A DNA stretch of 18,510 nt from DATACZ01 sp036258795 (lineage in GTDB: Bacteria > Actinomycetota > CADDZG01 > JAHWKV01), in the NCBI GenBank assembly GCA_036258795.1, contig DATACZ010000193.1:1-18510 (forward strand). The letters run 5' to 3'. The translations under genes and the position numbers were made by a program. This document shows, piece by piece, positions 6,814-14,737 of this stretch. Position 1 is the stretch's first letter; each line of letters begins with the position of its first letter. The notes beneath the pieces are model-generated. The model was not told the origin of the DNA, searched no databases, and saw only the letters and a list, made by a program, of their open reading frames with translations.

Positions 6814-8019
6814 ATGGAAACTCGTCCCGATGCCGCCCCCGAACCCAGGCAGGTGCCGGGCCCAGAGCCGCACGGCGGCTCTTTGACACCCCGCCTGGCA
6901 CCGGAGGAGGAGCGGGGGCGGTGGCTGAGCGAGGCGGATCAGCTGGTCTCGATTCAGGTCAGCGAAAAGACTCTAGCTGATCTCGAATGCCTCGCCGTGG
7001 GGGCCTTCAGCCCTCTCGAGGGCTTCATGATGCAAGCCGACTACCAGTCCGTGCTGAAGGACATGCGCCTCGATTCAGGGCTGGTGTGGAGCCTGCCGGT
7101 GACCCTACCGGTCGACGACGATCAAGTACGCAGCCTAAAGGGCGCCGAGAACGTGGCGCTTGTGGCAGGAGACTCCGGGCCACTGGCGATCCTTCACCTG
7201 GAGGAGGTCTACCACTACGACAAAGATGATGAGGCCTGGCACATCTACCGAACCCATGATCAAGCCCACCCCGGCGTAGGCCAGCTGCATGCCCAGGGAA
7301 GCTCCCTGCTGGGCGGGCGCGTCACTGTACTGCAGTTTCCTTCGGGGCGGCCGTTCGAGGAGTATCGCCTCACCCCGGCGGAGGTTCGCCTTGAGTGCGC
7401 CGAACGGGGGTGGCGGACAATGGCTGGCTTCCAAACCCGAAACCCGATTCACCGGGCCCACGAGTACCTGACCAAGTGCGCCCTCGAGATTGTGGACGGG
7501 CTGCTCCTGCACCCTCTGGTCGGCCAGACGAAGGGTGATGACATTCCGGCCTCTGCTCGCATGGCCGCCTATAAGGCCTTGCTGTCCGACTACTACCCGG
7601 CCTCCCGGGTGCTGCTCTCGGTATTCCCGGCGGCCATGCGCTACGCGGGGCCGCGCGAGGCTGTGTTCCACGCAATTTGTCGCAAGAACTACGGCTGCAC
7701 GCACTTCATCGTCGGACGGGACCACGCCGGTGTCGGTAACTACTACGGTTCGTTCGAGGCGCACGAGATCTTCGGGGAGTTCACCCCCGAGCAGATCGGC
7801 ATAACGCCAATCTTCTTCGACCATGCGTTCTGGTGTCGCATCTGCGCGCAGATGGCCACCGCCAAGACCTGTCCCCACTCACCCGAGGAACGGGTGGCAC
7901 TGTCCGGCACCGAAGTTAGGCGCCGCCTTTCAACCGGTGAGGACATACCTACCGAATTCTCAAGAGCGGAGGTGGCAGCGGTTCTGCGTGAGGCTCTACG
8001 CGAGAAAGACGGCACTTGA
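6814..8019 (+). CDS. sat: Sulfate adenylyltransferase (ATP sulfurylase)
   Basis: It makes adenosine 5'-phosphosulfate (APS) and pyrophosphate from ATP and sulfate. The 401-aa protein has the single-chain Sat architecture (PUA-like N-terminal domain, then nucleotidyltransferase domain), not the CysD/CysN type. The active-site motif QTRNPIHRAH is at 207-216 and GRDHAGVG at 301-308. A Cys341-x2-Cys344-x8-Cys353-x-His355 cluster matches the zinc site known in bacterial and archaeal Sat proteins. ATG 6814 is preceded by TTAGGAG with six-base spacing; the frame is open upstream to 6766 but has no ribosome-binding site there. The first 35 or so residues are Pro/Glu-rich and probably flexible. Its stop overlaps the start of cysC by four bases, so APS is passed to a co-translated kinase. 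No APS or PAPS reductase is in the window. Confidence 0.97.
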   Translation: METRPDAAPEPRQVPGPEPHGGSLTPRLAPEEERGRWLSEADQLVSIQVSEKTLADLECLAVGAFSPLEGFMMQADYQSVLKDMRLDSGLVWSLPVTLPVDDDQVRSLKGAENVALVAGDSGPLAILHLEEVYHYDKDDEAWHIYRTHDQAHPGVGQLHAQGSSLLGGRVTVLQFPSGRPFEEYRLTPAEVRLECAERGWRTMAGFQTRNPIHRAHEYLTKCALEIVDGLLLHPLVGQTKGDDIPASARMAAYKALLSDYYPASRVLLSVFPAAMRYAGPREAVFHAICRKNYGCTHFIVGRDHAGVGNYYGSFEAHEIFGEFTPEQIGITPIFFDHAFWCRICAQMATAKTCPHSPEERVALSGTEVRRRLSTGEDIPTEFSRAEVAAVLREALREKDGT

Positions 8020-8552
8020 GCGAGCGCGGCTGCGTGATCTGGTTCACGGGCCTATCGGGCGCCGGCAAGACGACCATAGCCCAGGTCCTGAAAGATGAGC
8101 TGATTCAGCGGGGCCAGAAAGTCGAGATCCTGGATGGCGATGTGGTGCGCGAGAACCTGTCCAAGGGCCTGGGATTCTCCAAGGAGGATCGAGATCTGAA
8201 CATCAGCCGTATCGGCTTCGTAGCGCACCTTTTGGCCCGAAATGGCGTCAAGGTCATCTGTGCCGCCATCTCACCGTATCGGGAGCCCCGCGACAAGGTG
8301 CGCCAGCTGGTGGGGGACTTCATCGAGGTGTACGTCTCCACGCCGATCGACGTATGCGAGGAGCGGGACGTTAAGGGGCTGTATCAAAAGGCCAGGGAAG
8401 GTCAAATAATCGGTTTCACCGGCGTAGACGATCCCTACGAGCCTCCTCTGGATCCCGAGCTGGATATACCGACGATCAACCAGAGTCCTGAGGAGTCCGC
8501 GCAGCTGATCTTGAACAAGCTCGAGGAGCGCGGATACCTGAACGCACCCTAG
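8016..8552 (+). CDS. cysC: Adenylylsulfate kinase (APS kinase)
   Basis: It phosphorylates APS to PAPS with ATP, the second step of sulfate activation. The protein is 178 aa, the normal length. The P-loop GLSGAGKT is at 12-19, LDGDVVRENL at 39-48, the family serine is in ISPYRE (85-90), and the lid-region motif GFTGVDDPYEPP is at 133-144. The start is TTG at 8016 in the overlap TTGA with the sat stop codon, a sign of translational coupling; starting later would cut into the first beta strand. PAPS could feed either sulfate assimilation or sulfotransferases. Neither route is encoded in the window, so its fate is open. Confidence 0.96.
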   Translation: MSERGCVIWFTGLSGAGKTTIAQVLKDELIQRGQKVEILDGDVVRENLSKGLGFSKEDRDLNISRIGFVAHLLARNGVKVICAAISPYREPRDKVRQLVGDFIEVYVSTPIDVCEERDVKGLYQKAREGQIIGFTGVDDPYEPPLDPELDIPTINQSPEESAQLILNKLEERGYLNAP

Positions 8553-8617
8553 GTTTTAACCGACCGGAAACATGGCCGCGACCCACCGGTAACGTTGCTC
8601 CCCTAGCGTTTGCAGCC

Positions 8618-8935
8618 ATGGAAGGACCCTCCAGACGGACTCTCGCCCAGTCCTTTAGTTTGGGAGCCCTGGAGGTGGACCTGGAGAGGTATCGGGCGAC
8701 ACTTTACGAAAAGTCACTGGATCTCTCCCCATCGCAACTGGAGATGCTGGCCATCCTCGTGGCGAACGAGGGAAGGGTAACCTCCCGTGAGGAGCTCTCC
8801 AAGGCGGTCGGCCTGCAAAGAGGGCGCTCGGTTGACGTGATGCTCTGCACCCTACGCAAGCAGATCGGCCGGGACTTCATCCGCAACGTGCGTAACCGAG
8901 GGTGGATCATCGACCCGGAGGTGCTGGTGACCTAA
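8618..8935 (+). CDS. Stand-alone winged-helix DNA-binding protein (OmpR/PhoB type)
   Basis: This 105-aa protein matches the C-terminal effector domain of OmpR/PhoB response regulators. It has an N-terminal four-strand-like segment (about 12-33), then LSPSQLEMLAILVANEGRV (36-54), SREELSKAVG (56-65) as the positioning helix, and RSVDVMLCTLRKQIG (70-84) as the recognition helix. The wing FIRNVRNRGWII (87-98) follows. No receiver domain precedes it: the upstream frame is closed and cysC ends 65 bp before. Phosphorylation control is therefore not expected through a cis receiver. It follows sat-cysC on the same strand, so it might sense or control sulfur metabolism, but this is only a positional hint. 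The ribosome-binding site before ATG 8618 is weak. It converges on the minus-strand zinc-ribbon gene. Confidence 0.85.
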   Translation: MEGPSRRTLAQSFSLGALEVDLERYRATLYEKSLDLSPSQLEMLAILVANEGRVTSREELSKAVGLQRGRSVDVMLCTLRKQIGRDFIRNVRNRGWIIDPEVLVT

Positions 8936-9004
8936 CGGCTTTAAAACGTACGTTCCGTCGTGCTGCCGAGCGCCCTGGCGGCGGGGGCTTACGACGAAGC
9001 CTGG

Positions 9005-9334
9005 TCAACCAGCCGCAGGAGGGAGATAAAGGTCAAGCCTTCGGCATGTCGGACACCTGTGGACCTCGAGAGGAAGGGCCCCTCGGGACGAGCCCAGCGA
9101 AGCTGCGGCTTGAAGGTCGGTAGCGTCGGGCGTGTCGTTCACCTTGAACTCGACCACGCCGACGAGCTGCATCGACGACCTACAGGTGGAGCAAGGCACC
9201 CCGGGCCCCGCCTCGGCCCTTCTTCGCCTGGCTCGATCGTAGCCCTTGGAGGCCCGAGCCATGGTGGCGAAGGTGACTGCGATGGCCACGACTACCAGAG
9301 CCCCAAACAGGAAGAAAGCGATTTGCGGCCTCAA
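9005..9334 (-). CDS. Small membrane-anchored zinc-ribbon protein downstream of rho
   Basis: I do not recognise a named family. The 109-aa protein has one N-terminal membrane segment (about 4-25), an Arg-rich stop-transfer stretch (about 28-41), then two CxxC knuckles: Cys48/Cys51 and Cys94/Cys97. Together these would bind one zinc as a ribbon with a 42-residue insert. By the positive-inside rule, the ribbon faces the cytoplasm. The proposed start is TTG at 9334, with a loosely spaced AAAAGGG upstream; this start puts the membrane helix at the N terminus. It begins 55 bp after the rho stop on the same strand, where many actinobacteria carry rpmE. It is not ribosomal protein L31, which lacks a membrane helix and has different cysteine spacing. 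Co-transcription with rho is likely; function is unknown. Confidence 0.65.
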   Translation of the reverse strand: MRPQIAFFLFGALVVVAIAVTFATMARASKGYDRARRRRAEAGPGVPCSTCRSSMQLVGVVEFKVNDTPDATDLQAAASLGSSRGALPLEVHRCPTCRRLDLYLPPAAG

Positions 9335-9388
9335 CGCAGGCTGCCCTTTTCTGGAATGGAGGAATGGTGTTGCCTGAGCCTTCCGGCA

Positions 9389-10966
9389 CTAATCTCCGGC
9401 GCTCTGCTTGCTTACCTCCATGAGGAACTGCAGGTTGCCCTTGGTCTGGCGCATCTTGTCTATCAGAAGCTCGAGCCCGGCGCCTCCATCGAGAGCATGC
9501 AGAACCCGGCGCAGCTTCCATACCAGGTTCAGCTCTTCCTTGGTCAGAAGTAGCTCCTCCTTCCGGGTGCCGGAGGCCTCGATATCGATTGCAGGGAAGA
9601 GCCTCTTCTCCGATGCGCGGCGATCGAGTCTCAGCTCCCAGTTGCCCGTTCCCTTGAACTCCTCGAAGATGACCTCATCCATACGGGAGCCGGTGTCCAC
9701 CAGGGCCGTGGCAATAATCGTCAGGCTTCCTCCCTCCTCGATGTTGCGCGCGGCGCCGAAAAAGCGCTTCGGGGGGTAGAGGGCGGTTGAGTCAACTCCT
9801 CCGGAGAGGATCCGGCCTGAGGCCGGGGTGGCTAGGTTGTAGGCGCGTGAAAGGCGGGTGATGCCGTCTAGAAGGATCACGACATCCCGGCCCAGCTCCA
9901 CCATCCGCTTTGCACGATCGAGGGTTAGTTCGGTCACCTGGATGTGGTCATCGGAGGGTCGGTCGAAGGTGGAGTAGATGATCTCCCCATCAACGGAGCG
10001 CTGCATGTCGGTGACCTCTTCCGGGCGCTCATCGACAAGCAGAACGATGAGATGACATTCCGGGGCGTTGGCTCTGACGGAGTTGGCGATCTGCTTCATC
10101 ACCGTGGTCTTTCCAGCCTTGGGCGGCGAAACGATCATTCCTCGCTGACCCTTGCCGATGGGCGCCACGAGATCGATTATTCGCTGGGCGATCTCGTTCG
10201 GGGCCTCGTTGAGCTCCAGACGGATGCGCTCTTGCGGATATAGAGGAGTCAGCTTTTCGAACCACGGACGTCCCACGATCTCAGCGGGTGGCTTGTCGTT
10301 AATAGAGTCGATTCGCACCAAGGCTCGGTACTTTTCGCTCTCCTTCGGCTTACGGGCCGCTCCGACGATTTGGTCGCCCCGGCGCAAGCCGAATCGCCTT
10401 ACCTGGGATAGGGAGACGTAAACGTCCTCTTGCGTAGGCAGGTAACCGTTCATTCGGAGGAACCCGTAACCCTCGGGCAGCGTGTCGAGGATGCCCGAGG
10501 CGATCTCCAGGTCGGCCTCGTTGATAACCTCCGGCTCACGGGGCCCTCGGTCGGACCGTTCGAGCCGGTCGCGGCCCCTATCCCGGCCCCTTCGCCGCCG
10601 GCCGCGGTCGCGATCCCGAAACGTCTCCCGCCGGGGCTCGGTCTCGGACCTGCTTTCAAACTGAAATCTTTGTGACTCCCTTCGCCGGGGATGGCCCTCG
10701 ATGACCGGGTCGGGAGCCCGGGTCTCCACCGAGCCGTTGCCCGCCGGCACCTCGGTTGTGGTCGCGGTTGCAGTTACTGCGGGGGCCACAGCCGGGGCGC
10801 TAACCTCTGCGGGCGCCGCGCCATTGGGCTTCGCGGATGACCCGATGATGGCGTCGATCAATTGAGCCTTCTTTAGCCCTCTCTGGGCTACCCCCAACTC
10901 GACGGCCATGGTTTGGAGTTCGGCCACCTTCTTGCCGGCCAAATCTTCCCGTTGCTTTTCGTCCAT
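9389..10966 (-). CDS. rho: Transcription termination factor Rho
   Basis: This is the hexameric RNA helicase/ATPase that ends transcription at rut-type sites. It has 525 aa, about 100 more than the E. coli protein. The extra length is an Ala/Pro-rich stretch (about 45-90) and an Arg/Asp-rich stretch (about 93-145, with RGRRRRGRDRGRDR), as usual for actinobacterial Rho. The N-terminal helix bundle is at 1-42, the cold-shock RNA-binding fold at about 150-225, the P-loop PPKAGKTT at 281-288, DERPEEVTDM at 312-321 and Walker B VVILLD at 362-367. The Q-loop/R-loop region runs from SGRILSGG to GTGNWELRLDR. ATG 10966 has AGGAG eight bases upstream. The gene follows thrB, as in many actinobacteria, but is separated from it by 468 bp that contain a candidate promoter. 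Confidence 0.98.
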   Translation of the reverse strand: MDEKQREDLAGKKVAELQTMAVELGVAQRGLKKAQLIDAIIGSSAKPNGAAPAEVSAPAVAPAVTATATTTEVPAGNGSVETRAPDPVIEGHPRRRESQRFQFESRSETEPRRETFRDRDRGRRRRGRDRGRDRLERSDRGPREPEVINEADLEIASGILDTLPEGYGFLRMNGYLPTQEDVYVSLSQVRRFGLRRGDQIVGAARKPKESEKYRALVRIDSINDKPPAEIVGRPWFEKLTPLYPQERIRLELNEAPNEIAQRIIDLVAPIGKGQRGMIVSPPKAGKTTVMKQIANSVRANAPECHLIVLLVDERPEEVTDMQRSVDGEIIYSTFDRPSDDHIQVTELTLDRAKRMVELGRDVVILLDGITRLSRAYNLATPASGRILSGGVDSTALYPPKRFFGAARNIEEGGSLTIIATALVDTGSRMDEVIFEEFKGTGNWELRLDRRASEKRLFPAIDIEASGTRKEELLLTKEELNLVWKLRRVLHALDGGAGLELLIDKMRQTKGNLQFLMEVSKQSAGD

Positions 10967-11366
10967 TACTGTTTCTCCTCTGCGGGCGCCTAATTCAGCG
11001 CCGCACCGATTTCATCAATCCCAAGCCGTACCACTGGTCTCGGTTGAGATCGCTCTAGAAAGCTTTCTTTTTCAGGTTCCTCCGGAAGGGAGCGGGACAT
11101 TCAAGGCCGAATCTGGTTCTACGGCCATGTCTCACGGCCCACGTGAGTTGTTCTTGGATGCCTCTCGCATCGGGGTCTTTGGTGAGAGCGAGACTTTGTC
11201 TGGGCACACTTCCTGCGGGTCGGGATCAGTTGCGGCAAACCAAGCCCTCAAGCCTTGAGATTGCGAAGAGGATTGGCCGAAATACTGTCCGGATGACTCT
11301 GGGCCAGCTCAGAGATCTACGGATGCAGCGCACCACGGCAGCCAAACGCTGGCAGTCGATGGATGT
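10967..11366 (-). other. Long untranslated leader of rho
   Basis: No convincing minus-strand coding frame is visible in the 468 bp between thrB and rho. If the candidate promoter at 11373-11401 is used, the rho transcript would start near 11366 and carry about 400 nt of leader. Long leaders that allow Rho to limit its own synthesis by early termination are known in other bacteria. Within this one, a perfect 12-bp palindrome AGAAAGCTTTCT lies at 11057-11068. No riboswitch class was recognised. Confidence 0.4.
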
Positions 11367-11379
11367 TTCAACATTGTAA
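11143..11379 (+). CDS. Doubtful small ORF with a helix-turn-helix-like stretch, antisense to the rho leader
   Basis: A 78-codon plus-strand frame contains PSSLEIAKRIGRNTVRMTLGQLRDL, which resembles the helix-turn-helix and start of the wing in small winged-helix or transposase-type DNA-binding domains. The first 30 residues look random, no good ribosome-binding site precedes the ATG at 11143, and the frame lies opposite the likely rho leader. It may be a remnant of a lost regulator or transposase, or a chance reading frame. Confidence 0.2.
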   Translation: MSCSWMPLASGSLVRARLCLGTLPAGRDQLRQTKPSSLEIAKRIGRNTVRMTLGQLRDLRMQRTTAAKRWQSMDVSTL

Positions 11380-11401
11380 GCACAACTCCGCCAGCAAGCA
11401 A
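11373..11401 (-). promoter_or_regulatory. Candidate sigma-70-type promoter for rho
   Basis: On the minus strand, TTGCTT (11401-11396) and TACAAT (11378-11373) are separated by 17 bp. The -10 matches consensus at five of six positions and the -35 at three. It lies 33 bp beyond the thrB stop, in the right place to transcribe rho independently of the threonine genes. Confidence 0.45.
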
Positions 11402-11434
11402 TCAATTGTGTGTCCGCGCAAAGATGCAGGCGGA

Positions 11435-12316
11435 TCAATCTGGCATCGAACTATTCCTGACCTTTGCGCCTTCCATATCCCACCCGGGCGACAGCAGCGT
11501 CCATCCTTGAGGCAAAAGCGTGGTGATCACCGCCGCCGCTCGATCCTTGCCTTGGCTTTCAACGAGGCTTATCAAGGAAGGGCCGGCCCCCGACAGGGCG
11601 GTGGCAACGCCGGCCTGCCGAAGCTCCTGGCGAAGCTTCATCGTCTCAGGCATCAGCGGCAAACGATACGGCTCATGCAACCTATCCTCGGTGCCGGGCA
11701 TTAGCCACTCAGCCCCTGCCCGGCCTGCCAGCACGGCGACGAGGGCAGAGGCCGCCGATGCTGCGGCCACGGCGTCTTCCCTCGATACCTCAGGTGGCAG
11801 GACCCTACGCGCCTTTCCAGTCTTGAACTTCTCCCTGGCCACGAGCAGGAGGGGGCTGATCGCGGTGGTTGGTTCCAGGCGAAGCCAACCCGTGGGAAGG
11901 CTCAGGACCAGACCACCCACCAGCGCAGGAAGCACATTGTCAGGATGACCTTCGATGTCCGTCGCAATTTCTGCCAGGGCTTCGTCGCTCAAATCCAGTT
12001 GTCCGATCCATCTGGCGGCAGTCAAACCGGCCACTATCGCCGAGGCACTAGCGCCTAGGCCCCGGGCCGAGGGATAGTCCTCGAGTGTCTCCAGCCTGAC
12101 GGCGGGGGCCCGCTTTCCGGCTCGTTCGTATGCGGACACGAATGAGCGGTAGGTGAGGTTTCTATCCAGCGGGTGGTGCCTGCCAACCCCGGCGATCTCG
12201 GACCGGGGTGCGGAGGTGAACCGGATCCTCAGATAGATTCCGAGAGCCACCCCAAGGCAATCGAAGCCCGGCCCCAAGTTGGCAGACGTGGCTGGGACAC
12301 TAACTTGGACATCCAA
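11435..12316 (-). CDS. thrB: Homoserine kinase
   Basis: It phosphorylates homoserine to O-phosphohomoserine, the substrate of the threonine synthase encoded just upstream. The 293-aa GHMP-fold kinase has the N-terminal motif PATSANLGPGFDCLG (8-22), the phosphate loop ARGLGASASAIVAG (84-97, where most relatives have GLGSSAA), EGHPDN in the middle and the C-terminal LSGAGPSL motif. The start is TTG at 12316 with GGTGG five bases upstream; an out-of-frame ATG overlaps it. The gap to thrC is 69 bp. It is the last threonine gene in the run and is followed by the rho leader. All visible active-site elements look intact. Confidence 0.96.
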   Translation of the reverse strand: MDVQVSVPATSANLGPGFDCLGVALGIYLRIRFTSAPRSEIAGVGRHHPLDRNLTYRSFVSAYERAGKRAPAVRLETLEDYPSARGLGASASAIVAGLTAARWIGQLDLSDEALAEIATDIEGHPDNVLPALVGGLVLSLPTGWLRLEPTTAISPLLLVAREKFKTGKARRVLPPEVSREDAVAAASAASALVAVLAGRAGAEWLMPGTEDRLHEPYRLPLMPETMKLRQELRQAGVATALSGAGPSLISLVESQGKDRAAAVITTLLPQGWTLLSPGWDMEGAKVRNSSMPD

Positions 12317-12385
12317 TCAGCCCACCGCCACCCGGCACGTTGCTCGCCTATTCACGACTCCAGCAGTGCCTTCGGGTGCAAAGGT

Positions 12386-13435
12386 CTACAGATGCAAGGC
12401 GCTCGCAACCGCATCCACCTCCGGCTCGGTTAGCTCGGGCTTGGGTGCACCCGCGATCGCCCAGGCAGGATCCTTCAACCCGTGGCCTGTGAGAATGCAG
12501 ACTGCGGTCCTGCCGGGCTCCAGAGCGTCCGCAGCGCTCAACCGGAGAAGGCCCGCCACAGAAGCGGCCGAGGCCAGCTCACAGAAGACACCCTCGCCGG
12601 CGAGCAACCGGTATGCCTCGAGGATGGCCTTGTCGGTGACAGCCTGGATCTCACCACCCGAATCTGCAGCCGCGGTCGTCGCTCCCTCCCAGGAAGCCGG
12701 GTTTCCGATGCGAATGGCCGTGGCGATCGTCTTCGGCTGGTCAACGGGGTGCCCCAGGACTATGGGGGCGGAACCCTGGGCCTGGAATCCGAACATCCTC
12801 GGCAGCGAGTCGATTTTGCCCTCCGCAACGTACTCCCGATACCCCCTCCAGTAGGAGGTTATGTTCCCGGCATTGCCGACCGGTATCAGGTGGTAGTCGG
12901 GAGCCCTTCCCAACTCGTCGCAAATCTCGAAGGCGCCGGTCTTTTGACCCTCTAGACGGAATGGGTTGGTTGAATTGACCACGATGACCGGGTACGGGCC
13001 CTCCAATTTACGGGTCACCTCGAAGGCTTGATCGAAGTTTCCCTTGATTTCAACCACCTTGGCTCCATGCACCAGAGCCTGCGCGAGCTTTCCTGCAGCC
13101 ACATGGCCCGAAGGGATAAGGACCACGCAAAGAATGCCGGCTCTGGCAGCGTAAGCTGCCGCAGAGGCTGAGGTGTTGCCGGTAGAGGCACATACCACGG
13201 CCTTGGCTTCAAACTCGACCGCCTTTGAGATGGCCAAGGTCATCCCACGGTCCTTGAAGGATCCGGTGGGGTTGGTGCCCTCGTACTTTAGATAGACCTC
13301 CAGCCCGGTTCGCTGAGACAGGGCTTTCGAGTGGAGCAAGGGAGTGTTCCCCTCCCCCAAAGTCACTACCGGCGTTTGATGCGAGACCGGCAGGTACTTC
13401 CGATACTGCTCTATGACGCCCCGCCAGCCGGCCAC
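12386..13435 (-). CDS. thrC: Threonine synthase
   Basis: This PLP enzyme converts O-phosphohomoserine to threonine and phosphate. The 349-aa protein is the short, plant/actinobacterial-type fold II form. LGEGNTPLL is at 26-34, the PLP lysine is Lys61 in PTGSFKDRG, the substrate loop is ASTGNTSASAAAYAA (83-97), and the phosphate-binding motif is PVGNAGN (185-191). The start is GTG at 13435, three bases after the hom stop, with GAGGA inside the last codons of hom as the ribosome-binding site. Translational coupling with hom is therefore likely, which would keep the two enzymes in proportion. Nothing is missing or unusual. Confidence 0.97.
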   Translation of the reverse strand: MAGWRGVIEQYRKYLPVSHQTPVVTLGEGNTPLLHSKALSQRTGLEVYLKYEGTNPTGSFKDRGMTLAISKAVEFEAKAVVCASTGNTSASAAAYAARAGILCVVLIPSGHVAAGKLAQALVHGAKVVEIKGNFDQAFEVTRKLEGPYPVIVVNSTNPFRLEGQKTGAFEICDELGRAPDYHLIPVGNAGNITSYWRGYREYVAEGKIDSLPRMFGFQAQGSAPIVLGHPVDQPKTIATAIRIGNPASWEGATTAAADSGGEIQAVTDKAILEAYRLLAGEGVFCELASAASVAGLLRLSAADALEPGRTAVCILTGHGLKDPAWAIAGAPKPELTEPEVDAVASALHL

Positions 13436-13438
13436 GGA

Positions 13439-14728
13439 CTAATCCTCAGCCGACTGGACCCGCATCGAAGAAGTAACAGCCTTCACATCCTCCAGCGTGC
13501 GCAGGGCCGAGAGCAGGGATTGCACGTTTTGCTCCAGTGCCGTGTGAGTGACCATTACCAGGCTGGCTTCGTCGCCGTACCCCTCCTGCCAGACACTCTT
13601 GATGCTCACGTCGTTGTCGGAGAACTTGCTCGCCACCTGGGCCAGCACGCCGGGTTTATCGGCCACCTCAAGGAGAACGTAGTACTGGCTATAGGTCTGA
13701 TCCATGGGCCGTATACGGGCAGGCTGGGTGTAGACGGGACCGACGCCACGTCCGCCGCTCACCATATGCCGGGCCACGCCGACGACGTCGCCCACCACGG
13801 AGATGGAGGTCGGAGGACCTCCGGCACCTCGTCCGTAAAACATAAGCTCGCCGACCTGCTGGCCTTCGATGAAGATGGCGTTCAGATTCTCACGGACGCT
13901 GGCGAGTGGGTGCGTCTCCGGAATCATGGCGGGATGGACTCGGAGAGCAATCTCCCCATTCAAGGCCTCAGCGATGGCCAACAGCTTCACCGCGTAACCA
14001 AGGTTTCGGGCAAAAGCGATGTCACGAGCTGACACATGCGTTATGCCCTCCCGGTATACGTCCCCGGCTACCACCCGGGCATTGAATGCGATCGAGGCAA
14101 GAATCGACAGCTTTGCTGCGGCGTCGAAGCCTTCGATGTCGGCGGTGGGGTCGAGCTCCGAGTACCCAAGCCGCTCTGCCTCAGCCAGTGCCTGGTCGAA
14201 CTCCATCCCCTCCTCCGACATACGGGTGAGGATGTAGTTGGTGGTGCCATTGAGTATTCCCATCACCCGATCCACCTTCTCGCCCGAAAGGGACTCCTTC
14301 AGCGGCCTGATTATGGGAATGCCACCGGCCACGGAAGCCTCGAAAAAGAAGTCCACATTGGAGGCCTCCGCCTCGTCGAACAGCTCTCGACCGAGCGTGC
14401 CGATCAGCTCCTTGTTTGCACTAACCACGTGCTTGCCCGATCTCATGGCGTCGAGGATGAGGGTCCTTGCCGGCTCGATCCCACCCATTACCTCCACGAG
14501 AATCTGAATCTGGGGGTCTCGAATCACCTCGGTCGCATCGTTGGTGAACAGCGACTTGTCGAGCGGGACGTCTCGCTCCTTGCCAACGTTTCTGACCGCC
14601 ACCTTGCGGATCTCGAGACGGGCGCCGACCCTATCCGCAATCTCGGCCGCGTGGGACTCCATGGTACGGGCGACGGCGGACCCGACGATCCCGCACCCGA
14701 GCATGCCTACCGAGATTACCTGCGCCAT
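13439..14728 (-). CDS. hom: Homoserine dehydrogenase with C-terminal ACT domain
   Basis: It reduces aspartate semialdehyde to homoserine, the entry to threonine and methionine. The 429-aa protein has an NAD(P)-binding motif GCGIVG (11-16), VVSANKEL (101-108, catalytic-region Lys106), GILNGTTNYIL (157-167), and the family signature around GYSELDPTADIEGFDAAAKL (188-207, Lys206). The ACT domain (about 348-425, starting YYVLLEVADKPGVLAQVA) is the expected site for threonine feedback. ATG 14728 has only a weak ribosome-binding site. The gene starts nine bases after the stop of the DUF4235-like gene, so it is probably translated from a message that begins upstream of that gene. It is followed closely by thrC and then thrB. 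Confidence 0.97.
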   Translation of the reverse strand: MAQVISVGMLGCGIVGSAVARTMESHAAEIADRVGARLEIRKVAVRNVGKERDVPLDKSLFTNDATEVIRDPQIQILVEVMGGIEPARTLILDAMRSGKHVVSANKELIGTLGRELFDEAEASNVDFFFEASVAGGIPIIRPLKESLSGEKVDRVMGILNGTTNYILTRMSEEGMEFDQALAEAERLGYSELDPTADIEGFDAAAKLSILASIAFNARVVAGDVYREGITHVSARDIAFARNLGYAVKLLAIAEALNGEIALRVHPAMIPETHPLASVRENLNAIFIEGQQVGELMFYGRGAGGPPTSISVVGDVVGVARHMVSGGRGVGPVYTQPARIRPMDQTYSQYYVLLEVADKPGVLAQVASKFSDNDVSIKSVWQEGYGDEASLVMVTHTALEQNVQSLLSALRTLEDVKAVTSSMRVQSAED

Positions 14729-14737
14729 ATCCGAACG

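Noticed and set aside
7135..7878. 247-codon minus-strand frame inside sat
   Set aside because: It is antisense to conserved Sat motifs; the length reflects GC-rich codon bias only.
8945..8954. Palindrome AACGTACGTT between converging genes
   Set aside because: Ten bases is short, there is no stem extension or T-run, and no neighbouring copy supports an operator or terminator.
8985..8997. GGGCTTACGACGA shared with the inverted repeat at 28-40
   Set aside because: Only 13 bases match, with no extension on either side, so chance is the better explanation.
8960..9553. 197-codon plus-strand frame over the zinc-ribbon gene and the end of rho
   Set aside because: It overlaps the conserved Rho C terminus on the other strand and shows no domain.
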